Assembly (NCBI GenBank): GCA_964477445.1
Contig: CAYZED010000007.1
Span: forward strand, 1 to 64,000
DNA: 64,000 nucleotides
Direction of reading: 5' to 3'
DNA from: CAYZED01 sp964477445
GTDB lineage: Bacteria > Bacillota > Clostridia > Lutisporales > Lutisporaceae
Shown: piece by piece, positions 45,708 to 54,410 of the stretch
Layout: each line of letters opens with the position of its first letter
Position numbering within the stretch: the first letter of the stretch is position 1
The notes under the pieces: generated by a model
The model's database searches: none
The model's input: only the letters and a program-made list of their open reading frames with translations
Told to the model about the DNA's origin: nothing
Program-made: the position numbers and the translations under genes

Positions 45708-45743
45708 AATCTACCAAGCAGAGCTCGATATTCACCTCGCTTA

Positions 45744-47243
45744 TCAGTCGATTTTATACAGTTCCAAATATTTTCTCTTTATGCGATCTATAAAATACTT
45801 CGAATTTGCTTTTTCTCCTGTAATCTTTATTAATAGCTCATTTGGAGTAAACGTTTTGCCATGTCTGAAAACTCTATCTTCAAGCCATTTATTTAAAACT
45901 GAGTAGTCTCCTTTTTCAATCATTTTGTCCAAATCTTTTACTTCTTCAAATAATTTTGCTGCAATTTGAGATGAGTACACGTGACCAAGTGCATAACTTT
46001 GGAAATATCCTATTAAACCTATGGACCAATGAACATCCTGCAAAATTCCTTCTACATCTGTTTTTGGTACTACACCTAGATACTCTTTATACTTATCACT
46101 CCAAATTCGTTGTAAGTTTTCTGCATCAATACTACCATCTAAAAGTCCTTTTTCAATTTCATACCTTATTATAATATGTAAACTATAAGTCAATTCGTCA
46201 GCAGAAACTCTTATTAATGATGGTATAACAGCGCTAAAGGATTCATAGGCAATTCTGGCACATACTTCGCTTTCATCTATGTTAATTTTGTTTAAAATAT
46301 TGTAATTATTCTTCCAGAACGCTTCACTGCCACCAATAATATTCTGATATAAAATTGCCATTGCTTCATCCATGCCACCTAGTATTGCTCCCCAAAGTCC
46401 ACAATTCATCAAACTAGAATCACTAGAATAGCAATAAATAGCATGCCCCATTTCATGCAAACTTCCGAAAACACCTTCCTTAATAGTGTCGAAATTCAAG
46501 CCAATTCGTATATCCTTCGGTCCTATAAGAGAACAAAATGGAAGTCTTGTTTCTTCAATTATTCCAGTTTCTTTATCATATCCCATTTTCGCAAGTATAT
46601 TTATACATTCATCTCTTAAAATATTTCTATCATATTTTTTTCCAAGTATTGAATCATGTATATTAACATCCGATTTTTTTATTTTAGCTAAAAGCGGGAT
46701 AAATTCTTTTTTTATATCTGCAAACAGTTCATCAATATCTGCTGTAGTAAGATCTTTCTCATATTCCTTAATAAAAAAATCTAAAGGATGATTTAATTTT
46801 TCTCCATACTTTGCTATCCTCTTATGTAGGTCAAAAATTTGCTGTAAATATGGTTTAAAAATATTGTAATCATTTTTATCATTTGCTTCTTCCCAGGCTT
46901 TATTTGCCTCTGCTGTTATCGATTTTTTTCTACTCATTAGAGTTGATGGAATATGTTTATATCTTTCATGCTTTTCTTTTAGTTCGCGAATTAAAGCTAA
47001 ATATAAATCATATTCCGCATTTTTATCCTCAAAAAATCTAACTAACTCTTCAGCTTCGTTAGAACTGTAGTGTTTAATCATTTGTTCCTCAAAGAATTCC
47101 ATCATTTTTTCTCGATAGTTAAAACCTTTTTTTGGCAACGTAATTCTTTGTTCCCAAGTGAAGAGCTCACTTAATGAAAAATAATGCGCTCCCATGTTCG
47201 TAAACTCTTCTAATTTTCGAAGCATGCTTTCATATTTGCTCAT
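45744..47243 (-). CDS. M32-family (thermostable) carboxypeptidase
   Basis: 499 residues from the ATG at 47243 (GGAGG at 8 nt). The zinc motif HEMGH lies in GSLHEMGHAIYCYSS, with the third ligand glutamate in GGMDEAMAI; DVHWSIGLIGYFQSYALGH is the typical C-terminal family segment. It removes C-terminal residues from peptides in the cytoplasm. Its place between a peptide-transport operon and an alpha-mannosidase suggests trimming of the peptide part of an imported substrate. Confidence 0.93.
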   Translation of the reverse strand: MSKYESMLRKLEEFTNMGAHYFSLSELFTWEQRITLPKKGFNYREKMMEFFEEQMIKHYSSNEAEELVRFFEDKNAEYDLYLALIRELKEKHERYKHIPSTLMSRKKSITAEANKAWEEANDKNDYNIFKPYLQQIFDLHKRIAKYGEKLNHPLDFFIKEYEKDLTTADIDELFADIKKEFIPLLAKIKKSDVNIHDSILGKKYDRNILRDECINILAKMGYDKETGIIEETRLPFCSLIGPKDIRIGLNFDTIKEGVFGSLHEMGHAIYCYSSDSSLMNCGLWGAILGGMDEAMAILYQNIIGGSEAFWKNNYNILNKINIDESEVCARIAYESFSAVIPSLIRVSADELTYSLHIIIRYEIEKGLLDGSIDAENLQRIWSDKYKEYLGVVPKTDVEGILQDVHWSIGLIGYFQSYALGHVYSSQIAAKLFEEVKDLDKMIEKGDYSVLNKWLEDRVFRHGKTFTPNELLIKITGEKANSKYFIDRIKRKYLELYKID

Positions 47244-47304
47244 ATGCATTTCCTCCATTTAGATTTAAAGCCGTAACATATCGGACAAGAATACAATGTA
47301 AGGA

Positions 47305-48732
47305 TTAAGTCCTTTCAAAATTTGCTTTAGCAATGCTTCCCGCTATTACTTCTAGATTTATATTATTAACAACGTTTTTGTCATCTCGAACAAATTTTAC
47401 TCTAATTCGTATTCCATATGCTGCAAAGAATGCACTATACTCATCAGTATTTTCATAGCACAAGTCTAATTTGATGTTGTTCAACTTCATTTTTAATAAT
47501 TCTTCATCAGTATAGATTTCTATAGTTCCATATCCTCTATCAAAATATTCACCAACATATGATGAAATATTTATGTTCTCATTCATTTCAAGTTCGATTT
47601 TGTCGTTAACATTTGCTTCGTCAATCTTAATTTTTTCTTCAAAAAAATGCTTCATTAAAATTGATTCATAATCTCTTGGTTCTAAGCCTAAAATTGCATC
47701 AGTAATAATATAATCTAATGCAGTCATTACTGGAGTCCCAATACAATTTGTAAGAATAACAAAGCCACTTTTTTCTTCAGGGATAATTCCAATAAACGAC
47801 TGTGCTCCGTTAACTATTCCACCATGTGAAACAAGCTTTCTTCCTTCATGCATTAATACTCCCCAGCCCAATGCATATGAATTCATTGATCTCCCAGGAA
47901 GATTATTCTCCTCCCCTGTGAAAATTTCTGGATTAAAAAGCACTGATAAGGTTTCTTCACTAATAATTGTTTTATCTCCGTACTTACCTTTGTTTATAAG
48001 CATTAAATCCCATTTAAGAAAGTCTTTCAAAGACATTTTAATTCCACCACAAGGATTATCTGCACCATTCTCCAAACTTCTCTTTATCTCAATAACCTTA
48101 CTGTTATTTATTAGGTATGGTGAGCAGTAATCAATATCATCCATATTCTCACCCCTGAAATGGATTGAAGTCATTTGCAGTGGAGTCGCGATTTCATCGA
48201 TCACTATTTGTTCCCAAGTTTTGTTAAATACTTTCTCTAAAACAAAGCCTAATGCGATATAAATCTGATTCTGATACTGAAATTTTTCTCTGAAACTACT
48301 ACTAGGTCTAAGATACTTAATCTTATTAACTAATTCACTTCTAGATATTGAGTTGTTTTCGTAGGATACTAAATCATGTCTTGGTAATCCGGACCTATGA
48401 ACCGCCATATCTCTAAATGTAATATTTTCAGATGCATATTCATCAAACATTCCAAAATCAGCAAAATGTGTCCTTATTTTATCATCAAGCTTTATTAAAC
48501 CTCTATCGATAGCTATGCCAAGTATAAAAGTAGTAAATGCCTTTGAACATGATGCTAAATCATAGCAAGTGTTTTCAGTTACTCTTTTTTCTTCTGCAAT
48601 ATTTGAATATCCGTATGCGCTCGAAAATATCACTTCTCCACTTTTTATAATACCTATTGCAATTGAAGGATTATTGAATTGCTTCATTAATCCTTCAATT
48701 TTTTGATCAAGAATTTTTAAAAAATCATTCAT
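47305..48732 (-). CDS. Serine hydrolase of the beta-lactamase/D-aminopeptidase fold, copy 1
   Basis: 475 residues, no signal peptide. Active-site motifs are S61-C-S-K64, Y153-Q-N155 and an SHGG box (in KLVSHGGIVNGA). The first 350 residues are the PF00144 fold; the rest is a beta-barrel-like extension, as in D-stereospecific aminopeptidases and esterases. A related gene lies at 62.1 kb. The start overlaps the oppF gene by 8 nt, so it is made with the transporter and probably acts on what is imported. Confidence 0.85.
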   Translation of the reverse strand: MNDFLKILDQKIEGLMKQFNNPSIAIGIIKSGEVIFSSAYGYSNIAEEKRVTENTCYDLASCSKAFTTFILGIAIDRGLIKLDDKIRTHFADFGMFDEYASENITFRDMAVHRSGLPRHDLVSYENNSISRSELVNKIKYLRPSSSFREKFQYQNQIYIALGFVLEKVFNKTWEQIVIDEIATPLQMTSIHFRGENMDDIDYCSPYLINNSKVIEIKRSLENGADNPCGGIKMSLKDFLKWDLMLINKGKYGDKTIISEETLSVLFNPEIFTGEENNLPGRSMNSYALGWGVLMHEGRKLVSHGGIVNGAQSFIGIIPEEKSGFVILTNCIGTPVMTALDYIITDAILGLEPRDYESILMKHFFEEKIKIDEANVNDKIELEMNENINISSYVGEYFDRGYGTIEIYTDEELLKMKLNNIKLDLCYENTDEYSAFFAAYGIRIRVKFVRDDKNVVNNINLEVIAGSIAKANFERT

Positions 48733-49732
48733 TTACAACCAATCCTCCAAAGATATTTTCCTTGATTTCTTCATGTTTAAAACATGCAACTTTATGATTA
48801 TTTTTTATACTTTCATAAGGTGGGTATGACACTCGGCAATGCTCGTCAGCATATGGACATCTGGTGCTCAATCTACAACCCAATGGTATATTTATCATAC
48901 TATCAGGTTCACCCTTTAGCTTCGTTTGTTCTTTCTTAGAATCTTGAGTATTGATACTATTTAATAGTCCAAAAGTATATGGATGTCTTGGATCCGAAAA
49001 AATTTCGTCAGTATCAGCTGTTTCAACTACTTTACCAAGATACATTACCATAATTTCGTCACTCATATATCTAACCACATTTAAGTCATGCGTAATAAAA
49101 ATGTAAGTAAGGTTATATTCATTTTGGAGTGAAATAAGCAAATTCAAAATCTGAGCTTGAATTGAAATATCGAGTGCTGAAGTCGGTTCGTCTAATATTA
49201 TTATTTCAGGATCTAATGCTAGCGCACGAGCAATGCAAGCTCTCTGCAGTTGCCCACCACTTAATTGATGCGGATAGTAATCTAGGTACTCTTTGTCTAA
49301 TTGAACCTTCTTAAGAACCTCTTCAACCTTTATAAGCGCATCTTTCTTGTTCATTCCATATACTATTAACGGCCTTGTTAGTGAATATAGTAGTTTTCTT
49401 CTAGGGTTTAAACTTGATGATGGGTCTTGAAAAACTACAGTTACTTTTCTGCGAATTTCTTTGATAGCTCTTTCATCTGAATTAAGGACATCAATATCAT
49501 TTATATATACATCTCCCGAAGTAGGAGCTGTCAAACTCAAAATTAATCTAGCTAGAGTCGTTTTCCCGCTGCCGCTCTCTCCCACAATCCCTAATGTTTC
49601 CCCTCTCTTAATACTTAGAGAAACTCCATCTACCGCTTTGATGTCAATTTCTTTTTTTACAAAAGTACCTTTTGTTATTCTGAAATACTTTTTTACATTA
49701 TCTATTCTTATTACATATTCTGTCTTACTCAC
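48725..49732 (-). CDS. oppF: Oligopeptide ABC transporter ATP-binding protein OppF
   Basis: 335 residues. Walker A GESGSGKTT, LSGGQLQRACIARALA signature and DEPTSALD Walker B are intact. The C-terminal oligopeptide-type extension has four cysteines in CRLSTRCPYADEHC, which in relatives can bind an iron-sulfur cluster. It pairs with OppD to drive import. It lies 15 nt after oppD. Confidence 0.93.
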   Translation of the reverse strand: MSKTEYVIRIDNVKKYFRITKGTFVKKEIDIKAVDGVSLSIKRGETLGIVGESGSGKTTLARLILSLTAPTSGDVYINDIDVLNSDERAIKEIRRKVTVVFQDPSSSLNPRRKLLYSLTRPLIVYGMNKKDALIKVEEVLKKVQLDKEYLDYYPHQLSGGQLQRACIARALALDPEIIILDEPTSALDISIQAQILNLLISLQNEYNLTYIFITHDLNVVRYMSDEIMVMYLGKVVETADTDEIFSDPRHPYTFGLLNSINTQDSKKEQTKLKGEPDSMINIPLGCRLSTRCPYADEHCRVSYPPYESIKNNHKVACFKHEEIKENIFGGLVVNE

Positions 49733-49747
49733 TGAAATTCCCTCCGA

Positions 49748-50710
49748 TCAACCCAAATATTTAATACATGCACAGAAATGACCATCTTCGACTTCTATCA
49801 TTTCAGGAGTTCTAGTCTTACATTCGTCTATCGAACAATGACATCTGTTTACAAATCTACAACCTATCTCTTCAGACGTAAATCTTGGAACACTACCTTC
49901 AATAACTTCTAATGGTCCATCATTTTTTCGTTTTGTAGGAAGTGCCCTCATTAGTTTAATTGTGTAAGGATGTTTTGGATTTTTAAACACTTGCTCAACA
50001 GTTCCTGTCTCAACTAGATTACCACCGTACATTACACCAACTTTATTTGCGATTTTTTGAACAGTGTTAAAATTATGGGTAATAATAAGTATCGCCGTAT
50101 TATATTCTTTCTGTAATTCTTTGAGCAAGTCTAAAATTTGTGCCTGAATTGAAACATCAAGTGCTGTAGTTGGTTCATCAGCAATTAATAACTTCGGATT
50201 TCTAGCTAACATCATACTAATCATTACTCTTTGTCTCATGCCACCGCTTAGTTCGTGAGGATAACTTTGCATTCTCTCTTCTGAGTCAGGAATTTGAACT
50301 TTTTTGAATGTTGAAAGTGTTATATCATAAGCCTCCTTTTTTGAAATTTTGTCAATTAGGAGTGCTTCTTCAATCTGGTTACCAACTCTATATACAGGAT
50401 TAAGAGAATCAAGTGGATTTTGAAATATCATTCCAATTTCTTTTCCTCGAATTTTTGTCATTTCTTTATTACTAAGTTTAAGTAAATCCTTGCCTTGAAA
50501 CATGACTGAGCCGCCTAGTTTTTCATTGCCTGAAAAGAAAAGATTATTTATTGCAAATGCAGTAGTTGATTTCCCACAGCCAGACTCTCCTACAAGCGCA
50601 AAAACTTCACCTTCCTGAATATTAAAGCTAACATTATTAACGGCTGATAAATATCCCTCTTTCATCTTATATTCAACTGACAGATTCTTTACTTCCAATA
50701 AGTTACTCAA
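49748..50710 (-). CDS. oppD: Oligopeptide ABC transporter ATP-binding protein OppD
   Basis: 320 residues with Walker A GESGCGKST, signature LSGGMRQRVMISMMLA, and DEPTTALD. The terminal oligopeptide extension has GCRFVNRCHC and further cysteines. It is one of two non-identical ATPases of the Opp transporter and lies 15 nt after oppC. Confidence 0.93.
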   Translation of the reverse strand: MSNLLEVKNLSVEYKMKEGYLSAVNNVSFNIQEGEVFALVGESGCGKSTTAFAINNLFFSGNEKLGGSVMFQGKDLLKLSNKEMTKIRGKEIGMIFQNPLDSLNPVYRVGNQIEEALLIDKISKKEAYDITLSTFKKVQIPDSEERMQSYPHELSGGMRQRVMISMMLARNPKLLIADEPTTALDVSIQAQILDLLKELQKEYNTAILIITHNFNTVQKIANKVGVMYGGNLVETGTVEQVFKNPKHPYTIKLMRALPTKRKNDGPLEVIEGSVPRFTSEEIGCRFVNRCHCSIDECKTRTPEMIEVEDGHFCACIKYLG

Positions 50711-50725
50711 CTAAATCCCTGCTTT

Positions 50726-51556
50726 CTATTTCTGTAATTTTGGATCCAAAAGGTCTCTAATTCCTTCACCAAAAAGATTCATTCCCAGTATTGTTAGCGT
50801 AAGCATAACCCCTGGATAAATTGCCATATATGGAGCAATATACATGTTTGCCATTCCATCAGCTAATATTAATCCCCAATCTGGTGATGGAGGTTGCGCT
50901 CCTAGACCTAAGAAACCAAGCCCAGCAGACATTAAAAGTGAAGATGGTATGCTAATTGTCATTAAAAAAACAATAAACGGCAAAATATTAGGCAAAATAT
51001 ACCTTAACATAATGCTAAAATTATTCTCACCAAACGCTCTAGCAGCTTCAACAAATTGTTGATTTTTAATAGATTGAGTTTTTGATCTTGACATTCTAGC
51101 CACGCCAGTCCAACTAACCAAAGCCATTGAGATTATGACGTTTTCCAAACTAGGCCCCAAAATGCTTATTATCCCAAGAGTTAAAAACAAAGAAGGTATA
51201 CACATAATTACACCAATTAAAAAGTTAATAGAACTATCAACTATTCCACCAACAAAACCAGAAATAATTCCTAACGTGACTCCAATGGTTAATGAAATTG
51301 ATGTTATAATAAGCGAAGTTTTTACAGCTATCCATGTACCTAAAATGATTCTACTAAAAATATCTCGTCCAAATGTATCAGTGCCAAACCAATGTAAAAA
51401 ACTAGGTTTTTGCAATAATATTCTCGTGTCCATTCCATCAAAAGGATATGGTGCAATGTATTTCCCAAACAATGAGAATGTTAGAACTATTAAAATTATG
51501 ATATTGCCAAATAGAAAGGCTTTATCAGTTCTTATTTTTTTTAAGTAAGCTTTCAT
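50726..51556 (-). CDS. oppC: Oligopeptide ABC transporter permease OppC
   Basis: 276 residues and about six membrane segments. The N-terminal domain has FGTDTFGRDIFSRIILGT, typical of OppC/DppC. The EAA coupling loop reads EAARAFGENNFSIMLRYILP, and LGLGAQPPSPDWGLIL follows. It shares one base with the oppB stop. Confidence 0.93.
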   Translation of the reverse strand: MKAYLKKIRTDKAFLFGNIIILIVLTFSLFGKYIAPYPFDGMDTRILLQKPSFLHWFGTDTFGRDIFSRIILGTWIAVKTSLIITSISLTIGVTLGIISGFVGGIVDSSINFLIGVIMCIPSLFLTLGIISILGPSLENVIISMALVSWTGVARMSRSKTQSIKNQQFVEAARAFGENNFSIMLRYILPNILPFIVFLMTISIPSSLLMSAGLGFLGLGAQPPSPDWGLILADGMANMYIAPYMAIYPGVMLTLTILGMNLFGEGIRDLLDPKLQK

Positions 51557-52539
51557 TATTTAATAGCTCCTTTCAATTCAATTCTAATCCTTGGATCTAG
51601 AAGAGCGGTAACTATATCAGCTGCAGTATTACAAATAACTGTTAAAACCGACACTATTAAGACAACTCCCATAACTGCTGGATAATCATTACTTGATATT
51701 GAGGAAAATATGAAATCTCCTGTTCCTGGCAAAGCGAATATTCTCTCAATAATTACAGATCCACTTATCATAGTTGGTAGTCCAAGGAAAAACATAACTA
51801 CTACCGTTATCATTGAATTTCTTAGTATATGTTTATATAGTACTTTGGTCTCAGAAAGACCTTTTGCGTATGCTGTAAGTACATATTTTTCTTTCATATT
51901 TTCTAAAACCTCAGAGCGCGTGAATCTATAAAGCCCTGCCATTCCACAAATTACATTAGTCGCAACTGGCAGAATAAATGATCTAAAACCTGCCTCTATT
52001 CCTGAAATCGGAGGCATAATTCCCTTCAGTGCTGGAAACATACTTGGAATGGATATCGCAAAAGCAATAACTAAAAGTAAGGCAAGCCAAAATGATGGTA
52101 TCGATGAAGTAATTGTCGTCAATGACAAAAAGAATTTATCAAAAAATTTACCATGTTTAAATGCTGATAATAATCCTAATGGTATAGTGATTAATGCTAC
52201 AATTAACATTGATGAAAACGCCAATTTAAGAGTAGTTGGAAGCTTAATTAGGATCAAATGTATAACTGGTTGATTATATAATATTGACTTCCCAAAATCG
52301 CCCTGAAGTATTTTACCTGCCCAAACAACATATTGTACTACTAATGGTTTATCAAGTCCCCATTTAGCTCTCATGGCATCCTTAATAGAATCAGAAACTA
52401 TTGCATCCTTGGGTATCATGTAGTCTATTGGATCCCCTGGCAATAAGTGCATTAAAAAAAACAGTAAAACCGAAACTGAAATAATCATTACTAAACCTAT
52501 AGCACATTTCTTTAGAGAGTAAACTAGAATATCGTTCAT
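51556..52539 (-). CDS. oppB: Oligopeptide ABC transporter permease OppB
   Basis: 327 residues from the ATG at 52539 (AGGTGGGG upstream; an in-frame GTG at 52551 overlaps that site). Membrane segments and the LLPGDPIDYM motif are typical of OppB/DppB. The coupling loop is TAYAKGLSETKVLYKHILRN. It lies 108 nt after oppA, with a hairpin between. Confidence 0.93.
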   Translation of the reverse strand: MNDILVYSLKKCAIGLVMIISVSVLLFFLMHLLPGDPIDYMIPKDAIVSDSIKDAMRAKWGLDKPLVVQYVVWAGKILQGDFGKSILYNQPVIHLILIKLPTTLKLAFSSMLIVALITIPLGLLSAFKHGKFFDKFFLSLTTITSSIPSFWLALLLVIAFAISIPSMFPALKGIMPPISGIEAGFRSFILPVATNVICGMAGLYRFTRSEVLENMKEKYVLTAYAKGLSETKVLYKHILRNSMITVVVMFFLGLPTMISGSVIIERIFALPGTGDFIFSSISSNDYPAVMGVVLIVSVLTVICNTAADIVTALLDPRIRIELKGAIK

Positions 52540-52573
52540 ATGTAACCCCACCTTTAAAAAACTACTTTGTTTA

Positions 52574-52622
52574 TAAAAAAAACTGGAAAAAGAGCACTAA
52601 GCTACCGTCTCCAGTTTTTTAT
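52574..52622 (-). terminator. Terminator/attenuator hairpin between oppA and oppB
   Basis: On the minus strand AAAACTGGA pairs with TCCAGTTTT across a loop of about 20 nt and is followed by a T run. Partial termination here would leave the binding protein mRNA more abundant than the permease genes. Confidence 0.7.
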
Positions 52623-52647
52623 TATAAATTCTAATACTTATATTATA

Positions 52648-54240
52648 CTATTTATTTCTAACAAGGTCATATAAATGCGCTGACCAGTCAATTTCATCAT
52701 TTGAATTAATTTTCATTCCTTGCATATAACTCTGAGCGGCCCCAAAACTATAAGGACTGAAAACTGGCACATACAAAGCTTGGTCGGCAAGAAGTTTAAG
52801 TGCTACAACTACTGCCTTGTTTTGTGAAGCTACACTAGGTGCTGTGCTCATAGCTTTCATTGCGCTTGCAACTTTCGAGTTAGAATAGAAGCCCTTATAA
52901 TTTGCGAATTTAGTATATAACTCTGAAGGGTCATCTCTATTCGTAGAATCCGAAACAATATCGTAATTTCCTGATTGTAGTTTTTCAAGATATGCCTTTA
53001 TTTCCTGAACATCTAAAACAGCATCAATTCCAACTCTTTGTAATAGTGCTTGATACATTGTATCAACAGTAGCTGTCCCTGCTGTGGTGAGAATTTTAAT
53101 GGTAAGTACTTTTCCATTTTTCTCTAATTTGCCATCACCATTTGTGTCCGTATAACCAGCAGATGCTAGCAATTGTTTTGATTTGGTTACATCAACAGGC
53201 AAAACTTTTGCAAAGTATGCTTCTACTTCTTTACTATATCCTTTTCCTGAGCTTGAAATTAAAGAATTTGCAATTTTACCTGATGTTGGTCCTCCCCAAA
53301 CTTTAAGAACTTCGTTTTTATCGATTGCCATTGCTATCGCTTTTCTAATATTTATATCTTTTAGAACATCTGATGTAGGGTTAAGCGATAATCCTGCCGC
53401 ACCTTTTTCAAGTGTTTTTGTTATAATAATCTTTGGATTTGATGCTACCATAGGTCTATATTGACTTGGAATGTATGGTACAAAATCGAAATTCCCTTGT
53501 AGGAACTCCATCAATACTGTTGTAGGGTTTGATATAAATCTTACAGTTGTATAATGTGAATACATTGGTCCATGATTTGTGCACGTTGGATCCCAATTTT
53601 GGAAATACTCACTTCGTGCTAATTCAGCCTTTACCCCCTGAGTCCACTTAACTACATAATAAGGTCCATAGAATACTGGTTTCTTATTGAAAGCATCTGG
53701 TCCCATTTTTTTAGCAACAGAAACATCGAGTATTGCAGAAAACTGTTTTGAGAGAAATACCAAAAATGATGGTGTAGGAGCTTTAAGATTTATATATACA
53801 TCATTACCCTTTGAAGAGTAAGATTTAACAGCCTCCAAAGGAGTTGCATTAATACTATATTGCTTACACCATTCAAAAGATCCAATAACATCAGCCGTTG
53901 TTACTTTCTGTCCAGTGTAAAATTTCATGCTCGGATCAAGTGTAATAGTTATGGTTTTTCCATCTTTTGATACCTTAAATGATTTACAAGCATTTGGTAC
54001 ATAACTCTGCCCGTCCAGAGATTTAGATAGAAGTGGTGAACCAGTTAAAAGTGGAATGTAATTCCCCGCAGTACCTTGCTGGTAGAAATCAAGGCCAGTA
54101 ATTTCTGTAGTGTCAACCAGCCTGCCATCAATTCCCTTAATAGGAGCTGCTGGAGCCGCTATAGCACATCCACTAAAGAATACTGTTAGAACCATAGTTA
54201 CCACCAATACCAGAGAAATCGCTTTGCGTTTTTTGTTCAT
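52648..54240 (-). CDS. oppA: Extracellular substrate-binding lipoprotein of the Opp transporter (SBP_bac_5)
   Basis: 530 residues. A lipoprotein signal peptide ends in a lipobox with C26 (VFFSGC). The rest is a family 5 binding protein, with MKFYTGQKVTTADVIGSF, DINIRKAIAMAIDKNEVL and GYTDTNGDGKLEKNGK typical. Related proteins bind peptides, nickel, or oligosaccharides, so the ligand is open; the surrounding enzymes point to a glycopeptide or oligosaccharide. GGAGG lies 7 nt before the ATG. It is the first gene after a consensus promoter flanked by three operators. Confidence 0.9.
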   Translation of the reverse strand: MNKKRKAISLVLVVTMVLTVFFSGCAIAAPAAPIKGIDGRLVDTTEITGLDFYQQGTAGNYIPLLTGSPLLSKSLDGQSYVPNACKSFKVSKDGKTITITLDPSMKFYTGQKVTTADVIGSFEWCKQYSINATPLEAVKSYSSKGNDVYINLKAPTPSFLVFLSKQFSAILDVSVAKKMGPDAFNKKPVFYGPYYVVKWTQGVKAELARSEYFQNWDPTCTNHGPMYSHYTTVRFISNPTTVLMEFLQGNFDFVPYIPSQYRPMVASNPKIIITKTLEKGAAGLSLNPTSDVLKDINIRKAIAMAIDKNEVLKVWGGPTSGKIANSLISSSGKGYSKEVEAYFAKVLPVDVTKSKQLLASAGYTDTNGDGKLEKNGKVLTIKILTTAGTATVDTMYQALLQRVGIDAVLDVQEIKAYLEKLQSGNYDIVSDSTNRDDPSELYTKFANYKGFYSNSKVASAMKAMSTAPSVASQNKAVVVALKLLADQALYVPVFSPYSFGAAQSYMQGMKINSNDEIDWSAHLYDLVRNK

Positions 54241-54311
54241 TTTTTCTTCCTCCCATATATTTCATTTTTAGGTTACAGTTTTTGGCTAAATCTCGTAGAT
54301 TTTCGGAATTA

Positions 54312-54327
54312 ATGTTCTCGTGTACAT
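54312..54327. promoter_or_regulatory. 16-bp palindromic operator O1
   Basis: atgttctcgtgtacat, downstream of the oppA promoter at about +49 to +64. It is identical to O2. Confidence 0.7.
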
Positions 54328-54352
54328 GTGTAATCGAGAAAAAAGTTTGTTT

Positions 54353-54368
54353 ATGTTCTCGTGTACAT
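54353..54368. promoter_or_regulatory. 16-bp palindromic operator O2
   Basis: Second identical copy of atgttctcgtgtacat, just downstream of the predicted transcription start, 41 bp from O1. Confidence 0.75.
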
Positions 54369-54381
54369 TTCTATATTTCAA

Positions 54382-54410
54382 ATTATACAAGGTTATTTCT
54401 ATTATGTCAA
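54382..54410 (-). promoter_or_regulatory. Consensus sigma-A promoter of the opp-mannosidase operon
   Basis: TTGACA (54410-54405), a 17-bp spacer and TATAAT (54387-54382): a perfect match to consensus in both hexamers and spacing. The predicted start is near 54375, giving a 135-nt leader before oppA. The -35 overlaps the last codons of the D-aminoacylase gene. Confidence 0.9.
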
